A stretch of DNA of 64,000 bases from SIG454 sp045646365 (GCA_045646365.1 JAZRKP010000057.1:14801-78800); one strand, 5' to 3'; positions 18,026-28,547 are shown, numbered from the stretch's first letter. Made by a program: numbers and translations. Notes: generated from the sequence alone by a model not told the origin.

Positions 18026-19777
18026 TTATCTCAACAGATTAAGAAACCTGAATATAAGTTGTGCCGCTTCTGCTCTGGATGCAAATTTGCGTGGCTTAAA
18101 GCTTCCGTCATCATAACCGCTTATTATTCCGTTTGCTGACAATATTCCAACTGCTTCTTTTGCATAATCTGACACTGTATCGCTGTCAGTAAATCCAAGA
18201 TAACCATCTTTCGTATCAGCCGCTTTATATTTTAAGGCATTATTAAGAATAACCGCAATATCTTGTCTTGTAATATTATCCCCTATGCCAAATTTCCTAT
18301 TTTCATAACCATTTACAATTCCGAGTTCATATCCTCGATTAACATAACTGTTATACCATGCAGACTTGTCAACATCGGTAAAACCATTTTCTTTTACAGT
18401 CGCTGTATCCTCGTTTAATGCACAGACAACCAGTTTAACAAATTCCTCACGGGTTATATTATCATTAGGAGCAAATCGTTCCTCACTTTTACCGCTGATT
18501 ATATTTTTATCTGAAAGCGTGGAAATAGCCTCATAAGCCCACATAACCGTATCAAGGTCGATAAATCTCATTTTAACGGTTTGTGTCTCTTCCTCTTCTG
18601 CCTTTCCTGTTATAAGAACACCGAAGGAAGAATTTTCTGAGTCTTTAGAACTGCCCGAACCACCACCTGAGCCACCGGAGGAACTTCCGCCGCCTCCACC
18701 GCCTGATGAAGAGCCACCTGACTCTGAAACATATTCCTTATATGCTTTAACCAATTCCGCAATGCTATTATAATCTTTACCTGCTAAACTGCTGTAAACC
18801 GAGCTCTTATTGCTCAGTGAAGATATACCAATCTCATCTTTTATTTCAGATAATATATCTTTTATATTCATATACCCGTCAGGATATCTTACAACTGTTA
18901 ATACCAGGGCATCTCTGTATATTTGTTTCAAGTTCTGAACATCTGCTATATTTTTTCCGCTCATTTTTGAAGTTAAGTATTTCTTATGAGCGCTCGTTGT
19001 CACATACTTTTTATAATATGTGCTTAAGCTATCCTGTTCCGTAAGTTCTTTAATATTATCTGTTATATCTGCCACTTGTTTTTTATTCAAAAGAACAGTA
19101 GCTAGACAATTTCTATATGTTATTAAATTATTTTCAAAATTATTTTTATTAAGTGGGTTTGTTTTAAGTTCATTGAACAAAACATCCGAAACATCGGAAA
19201 GTTCAACCCCTGTTATATCAACTGCATCAAAACCTAATTCAATCAAACTCTCGCTCAGCACCAGTAAAAATGATGCATTATCACCATTTTTCGCCTCGTC
19301 ATTCAATTCATCAATCTTATCCGAATAAATCTCACTGTCAATAAAAGTTACATCTTCAATTATTTTCGTATTACCTTCCATTTTAGAAGTCACAAATATA
19401 TCATAAGTTCCTTCAGTTTCAATTCCTGCTTCTAATTCAAATTTACCGTTTTCATCAGCTTTAACATTGCCAACAAACATAACATCCGAAGGATAGCCTC
19501 CTGAAGCAGTAACGCTGTGCTGATTTCCGTTGCTGTAATAAATGTGATTATATTCATTCTTGTAATCATCCGATATATTTTCCCATGCATTCTGAGGGGT
19601 AACGCCTGATGACATAATTATAACCGAAAAATAATCATCCTCCAGACATTCACCACTTACAATCATTTTTCCTTCTGCGTAGTCTTTTGATATCGAACAG
19701 TCAAAAGCATAAACATTTATACTCATACCAAAACAAACCATCAACCAAACAGCAATCTTTTTCACATACTGTCTCAT
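18026..19777 (-). CDS. SLH-anchored surface protein with Gly/Ser linker (SLH-C partner, copy A)
   Basis: A 583-residue exported protein: signal peptide (1-24), an Ig-like beta domain (about 25-145) ending ENGKFELEAGIETEGTYDIF, a helical middle (about 150-345), a Gly/Ser-rich linker (about 350-380), and three SLH repeats at the C-terminus (about 400-583): AYEAISTLSDKNIISGKSEE, ITREEFVKLVVCAL, ITRQDIAVILNNAL and SRAEAAQLIFRFL. The SLH triplet should bind secondary cell-wall polymer and hold the N-terminal domains away from the wall. It has the same layout as 54906-56387. RBS GGAGGAAAG precedes the ATG. It lies after a strong hairpin (19826-19856) that separates it from the repeat-rich gene upstream. 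No enzyme motif seen. Confidence 0.85.
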   Translation of the reverse strand: MRQYVKKIAVWLMVCFGMSINVYAFDCSISKDYAEGKMIVSGECLEDDYFSVIIMSSGVTPQNAWENISDDYKNEYNHIYYSNGNQHSVTASGGYPSDVMFVGNVKADENGKFELEAGIETEGTYDIFVTSKMEGNTKIIEDVTFIDSEIYSDKIDELNDEAKNGDNASFLLVLSESLIELGFDAVDITGVELSDVSDVLFNELKTNPLNKNNFENNLITYRNCLATVLLNKKQVADITDNIKELTEQDSLSTYYKKYVTTSAHKKYLTSKMSGKNIADVQNLKQIYRDALVLTVVRYPDGYMNIKDILSEIKDEIGISSLSNKSSVYSSLAGKDYNSIAELVKAYKEYVSESGGSSSGGGGGGSSSGGSGGGSGSSKDSENSSFGVLITGKAEEEETQTVKMRFIDLDTVMWAYEAISTLSDKNIISGKSEERFAPNDNITREEFVKLVVCALNEDTATVKENGFTDVDKSAWYNSYVNRGYELGIVNGYENRKFGIGDNITRQDIAVILNNALKYKAADTKDGYLGFTDSDTVSDYAKEAVGILSANGIISGYDDGSFKPRKFASRAEAAQLIFRFLNLLR

Positions 19778-19825
19778 CTTATGCTTTCCTCCATTTTTAC
19801 TTAATTATCGTTTTTCAAAGTTTCA

Positions 19826-19856
19826 TATCACGGGGGAATAACCTTCCCCCGTGATA
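19826..19856 (-). other. Strong intercistronic hairpin after the repeat-protein gene
   Basis: A perfect 13-pair stem, arms TATCACGGGGGAA (19826-19838) and TTCCCCCGTGATA (19844-19856) with a 5-base loop, in the 93-base space between two genes of operon A. There is no T-run on either side, so it is more likely an mRNA-stabilising or attenuating element than a full terminator. Confidence 0.7.
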
Positions 19857-19870
19857 ACAACTAAACCGGA

Positions 19871-22800
19871 TTAGTTAATTTCAACTGTTTCTGCCATAGG
19901 AACAAGTGTGTCAAAACCACTCCATATCATAACTTTTAATGAGTCTGCATCTGTAACATTCTTGAATGTGTGCTCAAAAGTATATTGTGCATTCATAACA
20001 TCCTTGCTAAATGGTACATCAACAAACTCCACATCTGCTAAAGTTGTTCCATTATTCTTATAATATGCAACAATGAATTTAACAGCTTTGTTTTCGCCTG
20101 TTGTATTTAAGTATGTTACAGGAACTTTAACAACATCATTTGCATTAATGCTTGCAAAGCTTGGATTGGAAGTCTCGCCTACAAACGGCACACCCATAAC
20201 CGCACTTACTTTGCCTGCACTTACTGTGAAGTTATATGTCGCATCTTCGCCCAAAGTTTCGTCAATGGTATTTGCAACGTTTTTGCTGATGTGCAATACA
20301 TATTCCTTTTTCTGTTTGAGCTGACCGTCTGCCAAAGTTAAAACCGCAACGCCGTCAACACATTCAACTGTTGCTGTAAGCGGTGTTTGTGAATCCTTTT
20401 CTGTGATATAAACTGTGTCTTCTGAAACTGTTTCTTCATTGATTTCAGTAGCAAAATCTATATAGAAAGTTTTTGCACTTGGTGAAACATTTGTCCATAC
20501 ATTCTGAACTTCCCCTAATGAATCCTTGATTGTTATTCTGCTTGCTGAAACTGTTGGAGCGTCAACAACCTTTTCTATAACGAGGTTATCAATATGAGTA
20601 CCTTCGACTCTTCCTGTCTGAATCAGGAATGTGTCAAAAGCTGTTGCAGTCTTTGGCCAGTCAGCAAGGTTATCAGCTGTTGCATTAAGAGTTACCTCCA
20701 CCTTTGCAATTTCTTCGCCTGTTGCTTTTCTGGAAACAGTTGAGATACAATTATTTGTATTCATATCAATAACAGCTTCATAGGTAAGCCATTCGTTATC
20801 AATATGCTCACCTAAGATATTTCTGTTCTGTGTGCTTGAATAACACTCCATCTTTGATTCATCTCGGATTAAGACAAGCTGTTCCGCAGGATCTGACGTA
20901 GAAACACTTGAATCTGCAAGTGCGGCATAGAAACTCGAACCGTCTGCTGTGTTCATAAAGTCAAACTTAACCTTAATCTTGTTCTTTGTAACCTCTTCAA
21001 ATTTATACTGAAGTGCCCACCATCTTGCCTTAATTGTTAAATATTTATTTCCGTCTGTATCTGTATTGATTATATAATTGTCTGTTGAAGATGTTTTTCC
21101 AAAATCATTTGAATATAAGATATTCTTATCAGGTTCCGGAGTAGGCTCTTCAGGTACATTCGGTGTTGGCAATTCAGGTTCTTCTAAAAGCGTTTTAACA
21201 AGAACGTTATCAAGATATTCATCTGCACTACCACCTGAGAAGAATAGCATTGTAAATTCATCTATTGTAGCTGGCCATCCGCTATATTCATCTGTTGACT
21301 TTTCAAGAGTAGCTTCAACACTGTTTATTACAAAGCCTGTTGCTTTGTCTCTGATTACTGTCATATAATGCTTTGTGTCAAAATTGATAACAACTTCTAT
21401 TGTATACCATTTTTCTGTTTCAAAAGCACCATATATACCTGCCGCACCTTCCATTATTGTTCCGCTTCTTCTTATAAGTGTAAGAAGGTTTTTGCCTGAA
21501 CGCTCTGAACCTGCAAGATTAAAATGGAATGAGCCTTCTGTCGCCTTTGTCATATAATCAAACTTAACCTGTGCTATTCCGCTTTTTAACGGTTCTGAAA
21601 GGTCAAGTCCTGCGCCATAATATCCGCCGTTATATTTTGCATAGTTATTTGTGCTGTCTGTCGGGTCTGTTACTGTTGTTGTTCCGCCTGTGTGTAAAGC
21701 GCCACTTTCAACATCATTTGAGTATAACACCTTCTCTACAGGGAGAGGAGCCGGTTCTTCCAATAATGTTGTTACGAAAACATTATCAAGATAATCCTCT
21801 GATGTGCCACCTGAGAAGAAGAGCATTGTAAATTCATTTATTTCTGCCGGCCAGCCTGAATATTCATCATTTGATTTTGCAAGAGTAACATCCTTGCTGA
21901 CAATTACCGAGCCTGTTGCCTTATCCTTAACTAAAGTCATATAATGCTTAGTATCAAAGTTAATTACTGTATCTATTGTGTACCATTTATCTGTTTCGAA
22001 TGTGCCGTATCTGCCTGCCGCACCTTCCATTACATCTCCATTTCTTCTTATAAGTGTAAGAAGGTTCTTCCCTGAACGCTCTGAGCCTGCAAGGTCAAAA
22101 TGGAACGAGCTTCCTGTCGCCTTTGTCATATAGTCAAACTTAACCTGAACTATTCCGCTGCTCACCTTCTTTGAAAGATCAAGTCCTGTGCCATACCATC
22201 CACCATTGTATTTAGCACAGTTGTTTGTGCTGTCTGTCGGGTCAGTTACTTTGGTTGTACCACCTGCGTGTAAAGCGCCACTTTCTACATCGTTTGAATA
22301 GAGCACTTTTTCTTCAGGCTTTTCCGTAAGTGTCTTAACTGAAATATTATCCAAAAACTCTAAATCTTTAGCTCCGCCTGAGAAGAAAAGCATTGTGAAT
22401 TCATTTATTTCTGCAGGCCAGCCTGTATATTCAGCTGTTGTCGCTGTAAGTACAACATCCTTTTCACTTTTTACAGTACCAGTTGCTGTTTCTGTGATTT
22501 TTGTTATATACTGTTTTGTATCGAAATTAATTATGGTATCTACTGTATACCATTTATTTATTTCAAATGTTCCGTAATTACCTGCCGCACCTTCCATTAC
22601 TGTTCCGTTTCTTCTGATAAGTGTAAGAAGGTTCTTACCTGAACGCTCTGAACCTGCAAGATTCAAATGGAATGAACTTCCTGATGCCTGTGTAAGATAA
22701 TCAAACTTAATCTGAATTATTCCGCTGCTCACCTTCTTTGAAAGGTCAAGTCCTGCGCCGTACCAAGAAGCCGTATACTTTGCACAGTTATTTGTGCCAC

Positions 22801-22984
22801 CTGTCGGGTCTGCTACGATTGCAGTACAACCCTGATGAAGTGTCGTTCCGCTTTCCAAGTCGTTTGAATACAATGTTTCTCCATCAACATATTCAGCATT
22901 AACCACAACAAATGCCGAAAACATTGATATTACCATTGTAACCACAACGAACAATGACAATAAAGATTTTTTCCATTTTTTCAT
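19871..22984 (-). CDS. Secreted tandem-repeat carbohydrate-binding-type protein, non-catalytic
   Basis: About 1037 residues. A signal peptide (1-33) is followed by three closely similar units of about 191 residues beginning YSNDLESG or YSNDVESGALH and containing NLAGSERSGKNLLTLIRR and EFTMLFFSGG, then a fourth diverged unit (YSNDFGKTSSTDN). The units look like beta-sandwich binding modules of the lectin/concanavalin type. A Pro-rich spacer separates units 3 and 4. An Ig-like domain resembling SbsA-type modules (AKTFYIDFATEINEETVSED) and a C-terminal module ending SLKVMIWSGFDTLVPM follow; that last module recurs in four other secreted proteins here. No active-site motif is visible. RBS GGAGG fixes ATG 22984 (a TTG five codons earlier overlaps it). 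It probably coats or binds the target polymer beside the SLH pair encoded downstream. Confidence 0.8.
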   Translation of the reverse strand: MKKWKKSLLSLFVVVTMVISMFSAFVVVNAEYVDGETLYSNDLESGTTLHQGCTAIVADPTGGTNNCAKYTASWYGAGLDLSKKVSSGIIQIKFDYLTQASGSSFHLNLAGSERSGKNLLTLIRRNGTVMEGAAGNYGTFEINKWYTVDTIINFDTKQYITKITETATGTVKSEKDVVLTATTAEYTGWPAEINEFTMLFFSGGAKDLEFLDNISVKTLTEKPEEKVLYSNDVESGALHAGGTTKVTDPTDSTNNCAKYNGGWYGTGLDLSKKVSSGIVQVKFDYMTKATGSSFHFDLAGSERSGKNLLTLIRRNGDVMEGAAGRYGTFETDKWYTIDTVINFDTKHYMTLVKDKATGSVIVSKDVTLAKSNDEYSGWPAEINEFTMLFFSGGTSEDYLDNVFVTTLLEEPAPLPVEKVLYSNDVESGALHTGGTTTVTDPTDSTNNYAKYNGGYYGAGLDLSEPLKSGIAQVKFDYMTKATEGSFHFNLAGSERSGKNLLTLIRRSGTIMEGAAGIYGAFETEKWYTIEVVINFDTKHYMTVIRDKATGFVINSVEATLEKSTDEYSGWPATIDEFTMLFFSGGSADEYLDNVLVKTLLEEPELPTPNVPEEPTPEPDKNILYSNDFGKTSSTDNYIINTDTDGNKYLTIKARWWALQYKFEEVTKNKIKVKFDFMNTADGSSFYAALADSSVSTSDPAEQLVLIRDESKMECYSSTQNRNILGEHIDNEWLTYEAVIDMNTNNCISTVSRKATGEEIAKVEVTLNATADNLADWPKTATAFDTFLIQTGRVEGTHIDNLVIEKVVDAPTVSASRITIKDSLGEVQNVWTNVSPSAKTFYIDFATEINEETVSEDTVYITEKDSQTPLTATVECVDGVAVLTLADGQLKQKKEYVLHISKNVANTIDETLGEDATYNFTVSAGKVSAVMGVPFVGETSNPSFASINANDVVKVPVTYLNTTGENKAVKFIVAYYKNNGTTLADVEFVDVPFSKDVMNAQYTFEHTFKNVTDADSLKVMIWSGFDTLVPMAETVEIN

Positions 22985-23029
22985 TTTCTTTTCCTCCAAA
23001 TTTATATAATATTATATTTTTTAATTATT

Positions 23030-26000
23030 TTATTTTTTTAAGTAAATTCTGCCGAACAAAGATGTGTTTTTGCCGTTTCCTATTCCGCTTGTATATTCTA
23101 AATAACCTTTTCGCCCTGTGCCGTCATTGTCGTTGACAATAAGCGAAAATCCGAGGTTTTCACCGCCTTGCATCTTAACATTCTCTCCGAATATTTCAGA
23201 CCACGGAATTTTTGAACGGTATATCCATTTTCCGTTTTGCTCTTCAAGCGTAACTTCAACCTTTTCAACTATACCTACGCTCAAGCCGGTGTTTCCCTCA
23301 TTATACATAGTCTGTGAGCTGTATCTCCAGCATAAAACTCCGCTTTTGCTTGGGCCTATACCCAATTCCGTAAATTCATTGGAATTAAGATTCTGGTCCA
23401 GCACCTCTGCAATAGCCAACTGCAATCCGTCTCCCGACCACATATAAAACGGCTCATAATCATTGTAAATCTTATCATCTGAAACTTCCGCAAGAAGATA
23501 AAGGTTTTCATTATCCCATTTTAAAGTACACATAGCAGAACAGTCCTGTTTCCCTGCCCATGATGGGTACGTCCCCGGAGCATAGCCGTCTTCAACTGCA
23601 AACCAACCGCTTCCGCTCCATTCATCGTAATTCACCTTTCCCGTCAGGCTTGGCGGTTTGGAACTATATTTAACATCAAGCTTTGAAAGCCTGAATGTCA
23701 TATCTTTTTTATAGCCATAATCAAGGGTTATGCTTCCGTTTGCGTTGACCGTTCTGTTAATTATGCTCTCCGGCATATTCAGTCTTACGGTCACCTGTTC
23801 GCCCGGCTTAACATCATAAAAGCTTCTCTCTTCAACCATTGTTCCGTCATCAGAAAAGTCTACTCTTACAGTCCCCGTTATATTTGATGAATTTGAGGTA
23901 TTCTTAACAGTAACCGCCGCAACCTTTCTTTTAGGGTTGTTTTCCGTATGCAGTTCAACATTGGTTGTAATCGTAAGCGGCTCAACAATGCAGGTATGAA
24001 CTTTTGAATAGTAAACAAGCTTATCTCTGTCATACATATAAATTTCTGTTGCATTATCTTTATAGGCATCCTTTAATGTATGAACTTTCACAGAGCCTTT
24101 TCCGCCTGCAACATTCACAATTTCCGCAATTTCCAAATAATTGCCGTTTTCTGCTTTCACTGTCAGATTCCGTTTTTCGCTGTCCGTAATGTTATAAACT
24201 GCATAGTCGTTCGTTGCGGCATAGATTCTTCCATTATCAATTTTGATTTGAGGCTCACATTGCAACATTTTTTCAAAGTCGCCTATTATATAAATCGGCT
24301 CAAATGTTGCTTCAAAGGAATATTTCCCGTCCTGCGAATAAACATTTCCCTTTGAATTACCATACATATCAAGAACTTCGACACTTTTTACACCCAAATC
24401 CATCCCGACAGATGCGGAAGAATTATCATTCCACAGAACTATAACCTGTCTGCCGTCTGCATTTCTCTTAAATCTATATGCTCTTGTTCGACCATCGACT
24501 AAACTGTCAACATTTGTTATGTCAGACAAAAGCTTATTATAGTTAGCCATTGCCACATATAAAGGCTTTGCCGCCGCAGGAACTGTATCCCTCTCGTTTC
24601 TGATAAAGCCCCAGTTCGCCTCCGTGTTATCATAATATCTCTCAGCGGTCATATAATCGTTCTGGAAATCGTAATAATAGAAAGCCTCTGCAAGATTTTC
24701 GCCTTGTGTCATAGCAAACATCTGTGTTGCAATCGCCGCCTGTCCCGTAGGAGACTGGAGCGATGTAATTTGTGTCACACCCAATTCGGAGATAATTATC
24801 GGAATATCAGGATGACCATATTCTGCCATCATTTTTTTAAAATCCTTCATTCTCTGAACATAAAACTCATTACGGAAGTTTCTGTCAACGCCTGAGCCTT
24901 CACCCGACCAGTCATAAGGATGAACACTTACAGCATCCGTGTATTCAAGGATTCCTGCATCACAAGCTTCCCTGATCCAGTCTTCCGGAAGCTGAGCGGT
25001 TGAGAATACAGAGAAAATTGCATCAGGGTCATTCTTTTTAATAATTGGATATGTCGCCTTTGCAAGCTCTGCATATTTCGTCGCAGACACCATATCCGAG
25101 TTGAAATTTGTCAGGTTTGGCTCGTTCCAGAGTTCATAATACTTTATACTGCCTTTAAACTCTTTTGTTACATATTCCACATAACCTTTCCAGGCTTCGA
25201 CCTGTGCTTCATTCTGAGGCATACTCCAATCCCCGTTATTATAGTATGTATGCCCTGCACCCAGAAGAAACATATTTTCAGAAACGCCCTCTGCAGCAGC
25301 TTCCTTAAATTTTACGGTTCCGTTCTGCGGTGTGTGGTACTTACCAAGTTCATATTCCACATCCTGCCATTTAACTTCATCACGAATACCTGTTATGCCA
25401 ATTTGGCTCATAAGTTCAATATTATCCTCAAAAACGCCTCTGCTGTATAAATAATGAGTGCAAACCTTCATTAATGAGTTCGGCTTCTCATTTTCCGCCA
25501 GCTTTCTTACAACCGAGAAGTCATAGTCAACATAATCGTTGGTCTTTAGCAAAGCATCTGAATCATTATATTTATAATACGAAGTTATTCTAAGCCAGTA
25601 ACATCCAAACTTTGATACATCCACCTTAAGCTGAGTTGTAACACTTTCTTCACCTGCAATCTGCAAGTCCTTAATCTCATTCTCTTCAATCAATGCTTTA
25701 TCATAGGTTAAAACCTGATATTTAAACCCTGCCGTAAGCGGAATTTCACTGATATTTGTCAATGTTACATCCAAAATTTTCTCATCAGATTCATTAAACA
25801 CATTTCCCGCGTGCTTTGATGAAACCGTTGTCAATACACTGTTTTGAGGCAATGTTTTTTCAGCCTTAATCCATTGGACATATACAGCCTCCGGAGTTCC
25901 GCCATATTTATTCGACCAACCAGCAAGGACTAAATCAGCACCGCCGTTTCCGTTTCTGTAAATAATATCATCTAAACGGAATGTGTATTCCTTCCATGTT

Positions 26001-26404
26001 TTAGTATCTTCCATTACCAATTTTTCCGGCTCGGTATATGTCGACAACAGATTTTCGTATCTCAAAGTCAGATAGCCATGACCTTCATCAAAGTATCTGA
26101 CCGTGATGGCACTTGGAGTTGTTTTATTACTTGGAAATAAATCATTGTTGATGTCAATATATGCAAACCTTGAACCGCCACCGCCAACTTTAAGAGTATT
26201 TACCCCGTCTTTCTGGACATATGTTGGAGTTGTCGGCTCGGAAAACCACGGACCCCTTACATTGACACTTGCTGTTCCATCGAAAAACAGTTGCATATAC
26301 TGCGGAATTTCTGCATTTGTATCCGTTGCAAACACCGACAAATGACACAACACTATTGCAATCGCTATAAGTACAGAACAAATTCTTGTCCGATATGTTC
26401 TCAC
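23030..26404 (-). CDS. Secreted GH-A glycosidase with N-terminal binding domain and C-terminal CBM9-like domain
   Basis: 1124 residues with GTG start after AAAGGAGGTGG. Order: signal peptide (1-26), beta-sandwich binding domain (about 30-170, similar to the N-terminus of the 1-1855 gene), Ig-like stretch (about 180-290), TIM barrel with YYELWNEPNLTNF (acid/base, about 427) and IIISELGVTQI (nucleophile, about 538), two beta domains, and a C-terminal CBM9/DOMON-like domain (about 930-1124; GKVNYDEWSGSGWF, WDNENLYLLAEVSDDKI, WSGDGLQLAI, KIPWSEIFG). It should be a retaining enzyme acting outside the cell on a plant-type polymer. Family probably near GH39/GH5; not certain. No SLH or sortase signal, so wall retention, if any, relies on binding modules. 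Confidence 0.83.
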   Translation of the reverse strand: MRTYRTRICSVLIAIAIVLCHLSVFATDTNAEIPQYMQLFFDGTASVNVRGPWFSEPTTPTYVQKDGVNTLKVGGGGSRFAYIDINNDLFPSNKTTPSAITVRYFDEGHGYLTLRYENLLSTYTEPEKLVMEDTKTWKEYTFRLDDIIYRNGNGGADLVLAGWSNKYGGTPEAVYVQWIKAEKTLPQNSVLTTVSSKHAGNVFNESDEKILDVTLTNISEIPLTAGFKYQVLTYDKALIEENEIKDLQIAGEESVTTQLKVDVSKFGCYWLRITSYYKYNDSDALLKTNDYVDYDFSVVRKLAENEKPNSLMKVCTHYLYSRGVFEDNIELMSQIGITGIRDEVKWQDVEYELGKYHTPQNGTVKFKEAAAEGVSENMFLLGAGHTYYNNGDWSMPQNEAQVEAWKGYVEYVTKEFKGSIKYYELWNEPNLTNFNSDMVSATKYAELAKATYPIIKKNDPDAIFSVFSTAQLPEDWIREACDAGILEYTDAVSVHPYDWSGEGSGVDRNFRNEFYVQRMKDFKKMMAEYGHPDIPIIISELGVTQITSLQSPTGQAAIATQMFAMTQGENLAEAFYYYDFQNDYMTAERYYDNTEANWGFIRNERDTVPAAAKPLYVAMANYNKLLSDITNVDSLVDGRTRAYRFKRNADGRQVIVLWNDNSSASVGMDLGVKSVEVLDMYGNSKGNVYSQDGKYSFEATFEPIYIIGDFEKMLQCEPQIKIDNGRIYAATNDYAVYNITDSEKRNLTVKAENGNYLEIAEIVNVAGGKGSVKVHTLKDAYKDNATEIYMYDRDKLVYYSKVHTCIVEPLTITTNVELHTENNPKRKVAAVTVKNTSNSSNITGTVRVDFSDDGTMVEERSFYDVKPGEQVTVRLNMPESIINRTVNANGSITLDYGYKKDMTFRLSKLDVKYSSKPPSLTGKVNYDEWSGSGWFAVEDGYAPGTYPSWAGKQDCSAMCTLKWDNENLYLLAEVSDDKIYNDYEPFYMWSGDGLQLAIAEVLDQNLNSNEFTELGIGPSKSGVLCWRYSSQTMYNEGNTGLSVGIVEKVEVTLEEQNGKWIYRSKIPWSEIFGENVKMQGGENLGFSLIVNDNDGTGRKGYLEYTSGIGNGKNTSLFGRIYLKK

Positions 26405-26420
26405 TATATAGCCACCTCCT

Positions 26421-28520
26421 TTATTCCGCTACAAGATATAATGGGCTGAAACTAATAGAATCCCAAATAAAGGCTTTTATTTTCGCAGCATCACTCTTTA
26501 TGGCATCAGTCGCCATATAACTTTTAGCCAATTCTCCATTTGCGCTTACTGTATCCTCAATTCTGTCTACCGCAATCAATACTCCATTCTCATCATACTG
26601 CGCTATATAAACAATAAAGGATTTTGCATAATTATTTTCATTATCCGCCTCTACCTTAACTTCCGCAATGCCGGATTCTAAATTAAGTGTGAAAGCACCA
26701 ACCTGTACATAAGGAGATATCAATTTATCTGAAACATTATTTGTAAATGAACCGCCTACATATACCTGATATATTCCGGGTGTATTTCCGCTTACCCCGA
26801 AATCATAAGTAAACTCTGTTCCGCTTACCTTCTTTTGACCTACATGAACAATCTGTTCCTTTGCAAGTGAAGTTGTAATCGCTTCTTTTTGAGTAATGAG
26901 TATTGTTAACTCTTCATTTTCCAATGCAATATCCGTCTCGCATCTTATGGTTGCGGTCTCGTTTTCAACAACATAACCAACTTTAAATTCAGAAAATTCA
27001 ATATTTCTTCCATTTGGATTAACTGTTGGATTAACAACAAGTTCCTTATCTTCACCAACTCCCGCATTAGGAACAACTTCAACGGTTACTTTTCCAAACA
27101 CATTCGGGGAAATTTCACAAGTGAACTTGCCGTCTCTGACCTTCTTTGTTGCTTCTGATGCAACTGTTCCGTTCTGAACTATACGGAAAGTTACATTCTC
27201 CGCTCCTGATTCACCCTTAACCGTCAATATATTTTTATCAGCGTCATAACTTACATCTTTTATCTGGGTTACATTCTTCGAGCAAACAACATATGTTGGT
27301 TCTCCTGTTACGGAAAGTGTTTTCACTCCGGTCGGAGATTCAATTTCTTCAATCAGATTTCCGACATAGTTATAAACATATGCTTTATCTCCCGACAACT
27401 CAACAGAAACCTCTTCCGCATTGTCGGATGCTGTGCTCCATAAAACATAAGTTGTATTATTTGCATTTGTATATACGCCTTTATAGAGAGTCCCTGCTTT
27501 ATCAAGAGTTGAGAAATCAAGATTTTTCATAAGTTTGTTGTATGTTTTCACTGCATTATATGATTTTTTAGGTACTAAATCCGAATCAACCAAACCGAAA
27601 TTCTGTTCATCTTCAGTTAAATCGGAACCCGTATTAACCAAATCATACCACATAATGCGACCATTACGATTATTATCCTTAAGATAATCCTCCCAAAGAA
27701 CTGCAGACCTTACAGCATGAGCTGCCTGTTGTTCTTCATTTTTTGCATTTTCCGCCGTACCTGTATACCAGCCTGTTTCATCAAGCCATATATCCTTGTT
27801 GAAATTATACTCATCAAGAACTGCTTCGTATCCGTCCCAGATTGCTCTGAAATTTTCTTCCGGTCCATTGGAGTCATGATTATAAGTATGTATTGAAAGC
27901 ACATCCATATACTCTGCCGCACCCGCCTCAAGCATTTCCTCAAGATAATTTACACCACCCGTTGACAGTGAACCGCCGACAACGATAGAATCAGGGTCAG
28001 TTTCTTTGAGAACAGAATATGTTTCTTTTAACAACTCCGTATAAACATCCCCGCCAACCTCATATTTGTTGAATGCTCTGATATTAGGCTCATTCCATAC
28101 TGAATAAGCATCAATCTCATCGCCCCATGTGTCTGCAACAAATCTTGCATAATTAAGCCATGCATCAAAATATTTTGAATTTGATTTTTGTGGCATAATA
28201 ACCGTACTTGTCTGGAATATATTGTTATACAAAGTATTTCCAAAGCCCAAAACCATCTGAAGCTTTTTCCCGTGTGCATTAGCCGTTTCAGGCAAAAGCT
28301 TATCCGAAACATTTTCTGCACTTAAAACACCTTTTTCCTTTTCCAGAAACGCCCAGTTATATCCGTCTCTGATCCATTCTGCACCTATGTCATCTGCTAA
28401 TTTGATAACTCTATCCGCATTTCCTTGATAGTTGATAAGAGTACATACTCCCATTTCTGCCGCAAATGTCGCTGTAACCAAATATGCAAGTACACAGATT
28501 AACGCAACAAATTTTTTCAT
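26421..28520 (-). CDS. Secreted clan GH-A glycosidase with Ig-like C-terminal domains
   Basis: 699 residues: signal peptide (1-20), a TIM barrel starting at once (IGAEWIRDGYNWAFLEKEKG), with DAYSVWNEPNIRAF (acid/base Glu, about 143) and KDIWLDETGWYTG (nucleophile Glu, about 247), a small beta domain, two Ig-like domains (about 430-600), and a C-terminal module ending KIKAFIWDSISFSPLY. That module is shared with other secreted proteins of the window. The barrel resembles the GH39/GH5-like group; specificity unknown. It lies 16 bases upstream of the GH-A/CBM9 gene, so both secreted enzymes are made together. Confidence 0.83.
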   Translation of the reverse strand: MKKFVALICVLAYLVTATFAAEMGVCTLINYQGNADRVIKLADDIGAEWIRDGYNWAFLEKEKGVLSAENVSDKLLPETANAHGKKLQMVLGFGNTLYNNIFQTSTVIMPQKSNSKYFDAWLNYARFVADTWGDEIDAYSVWNEPNIRAFNKYEVGGDVYTELLKETYSVLKETDPDSIVVGGSLSTGGVNYLEEMLEAGAAEYMDVLSIHTYNHDSNGPEENFRAIWDGYEAVLDEYNFNKDIWLDETGWYTGTAENAKNEEQQAAHAVRSAVLWEDYLKDNNRNGRIMWYDLVNTGSDLTEDEQNFGLVDSDLVPKKSYNAVKTYNKLMKNLDFSTLDKAGTLYKGVYTNANNTTYVLWSTASDNAEEVSVELSGDKAYVYNYVGNLIEEIESPTGVKTLSVTGEPTYVVCSKNVTQIKDVSYDADKNILTVKGESGAENVTFRIVQNGTVASEATKKVRDGKFTCEISPNVFGKVTVEVVPNAGVGEDKELVVNPTVNPNGRNIEFSEFKVGYVVENETATIRCETDIALENEELTILITQKEAITTSLAKEQIVHVGQKKVSGTEFTYDFGVSGNTPGIYQVYVGGSFTNNVSDKLISPYVQVGAFTLNLESGIAEVKVEADNENNYAKSFIVYIAQYDENGVLIAVDRIEDTVSANGELAKSYMATDAIKSDAAKIKAFIWDSISFSPLYLVAE

Positions 28521-28547
28521 AATTATACTTCCTTTCCTGATAGGTAA

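Noticed and set aside
18655..18725. GC-rich low-complexity tract suspected as a foreign insertion
   Set aside because: It encodes the in-frame Gly/Ser linker of the SLH-C protein; the same kind of tract occurs at about 55520-55565 in its counterpart.
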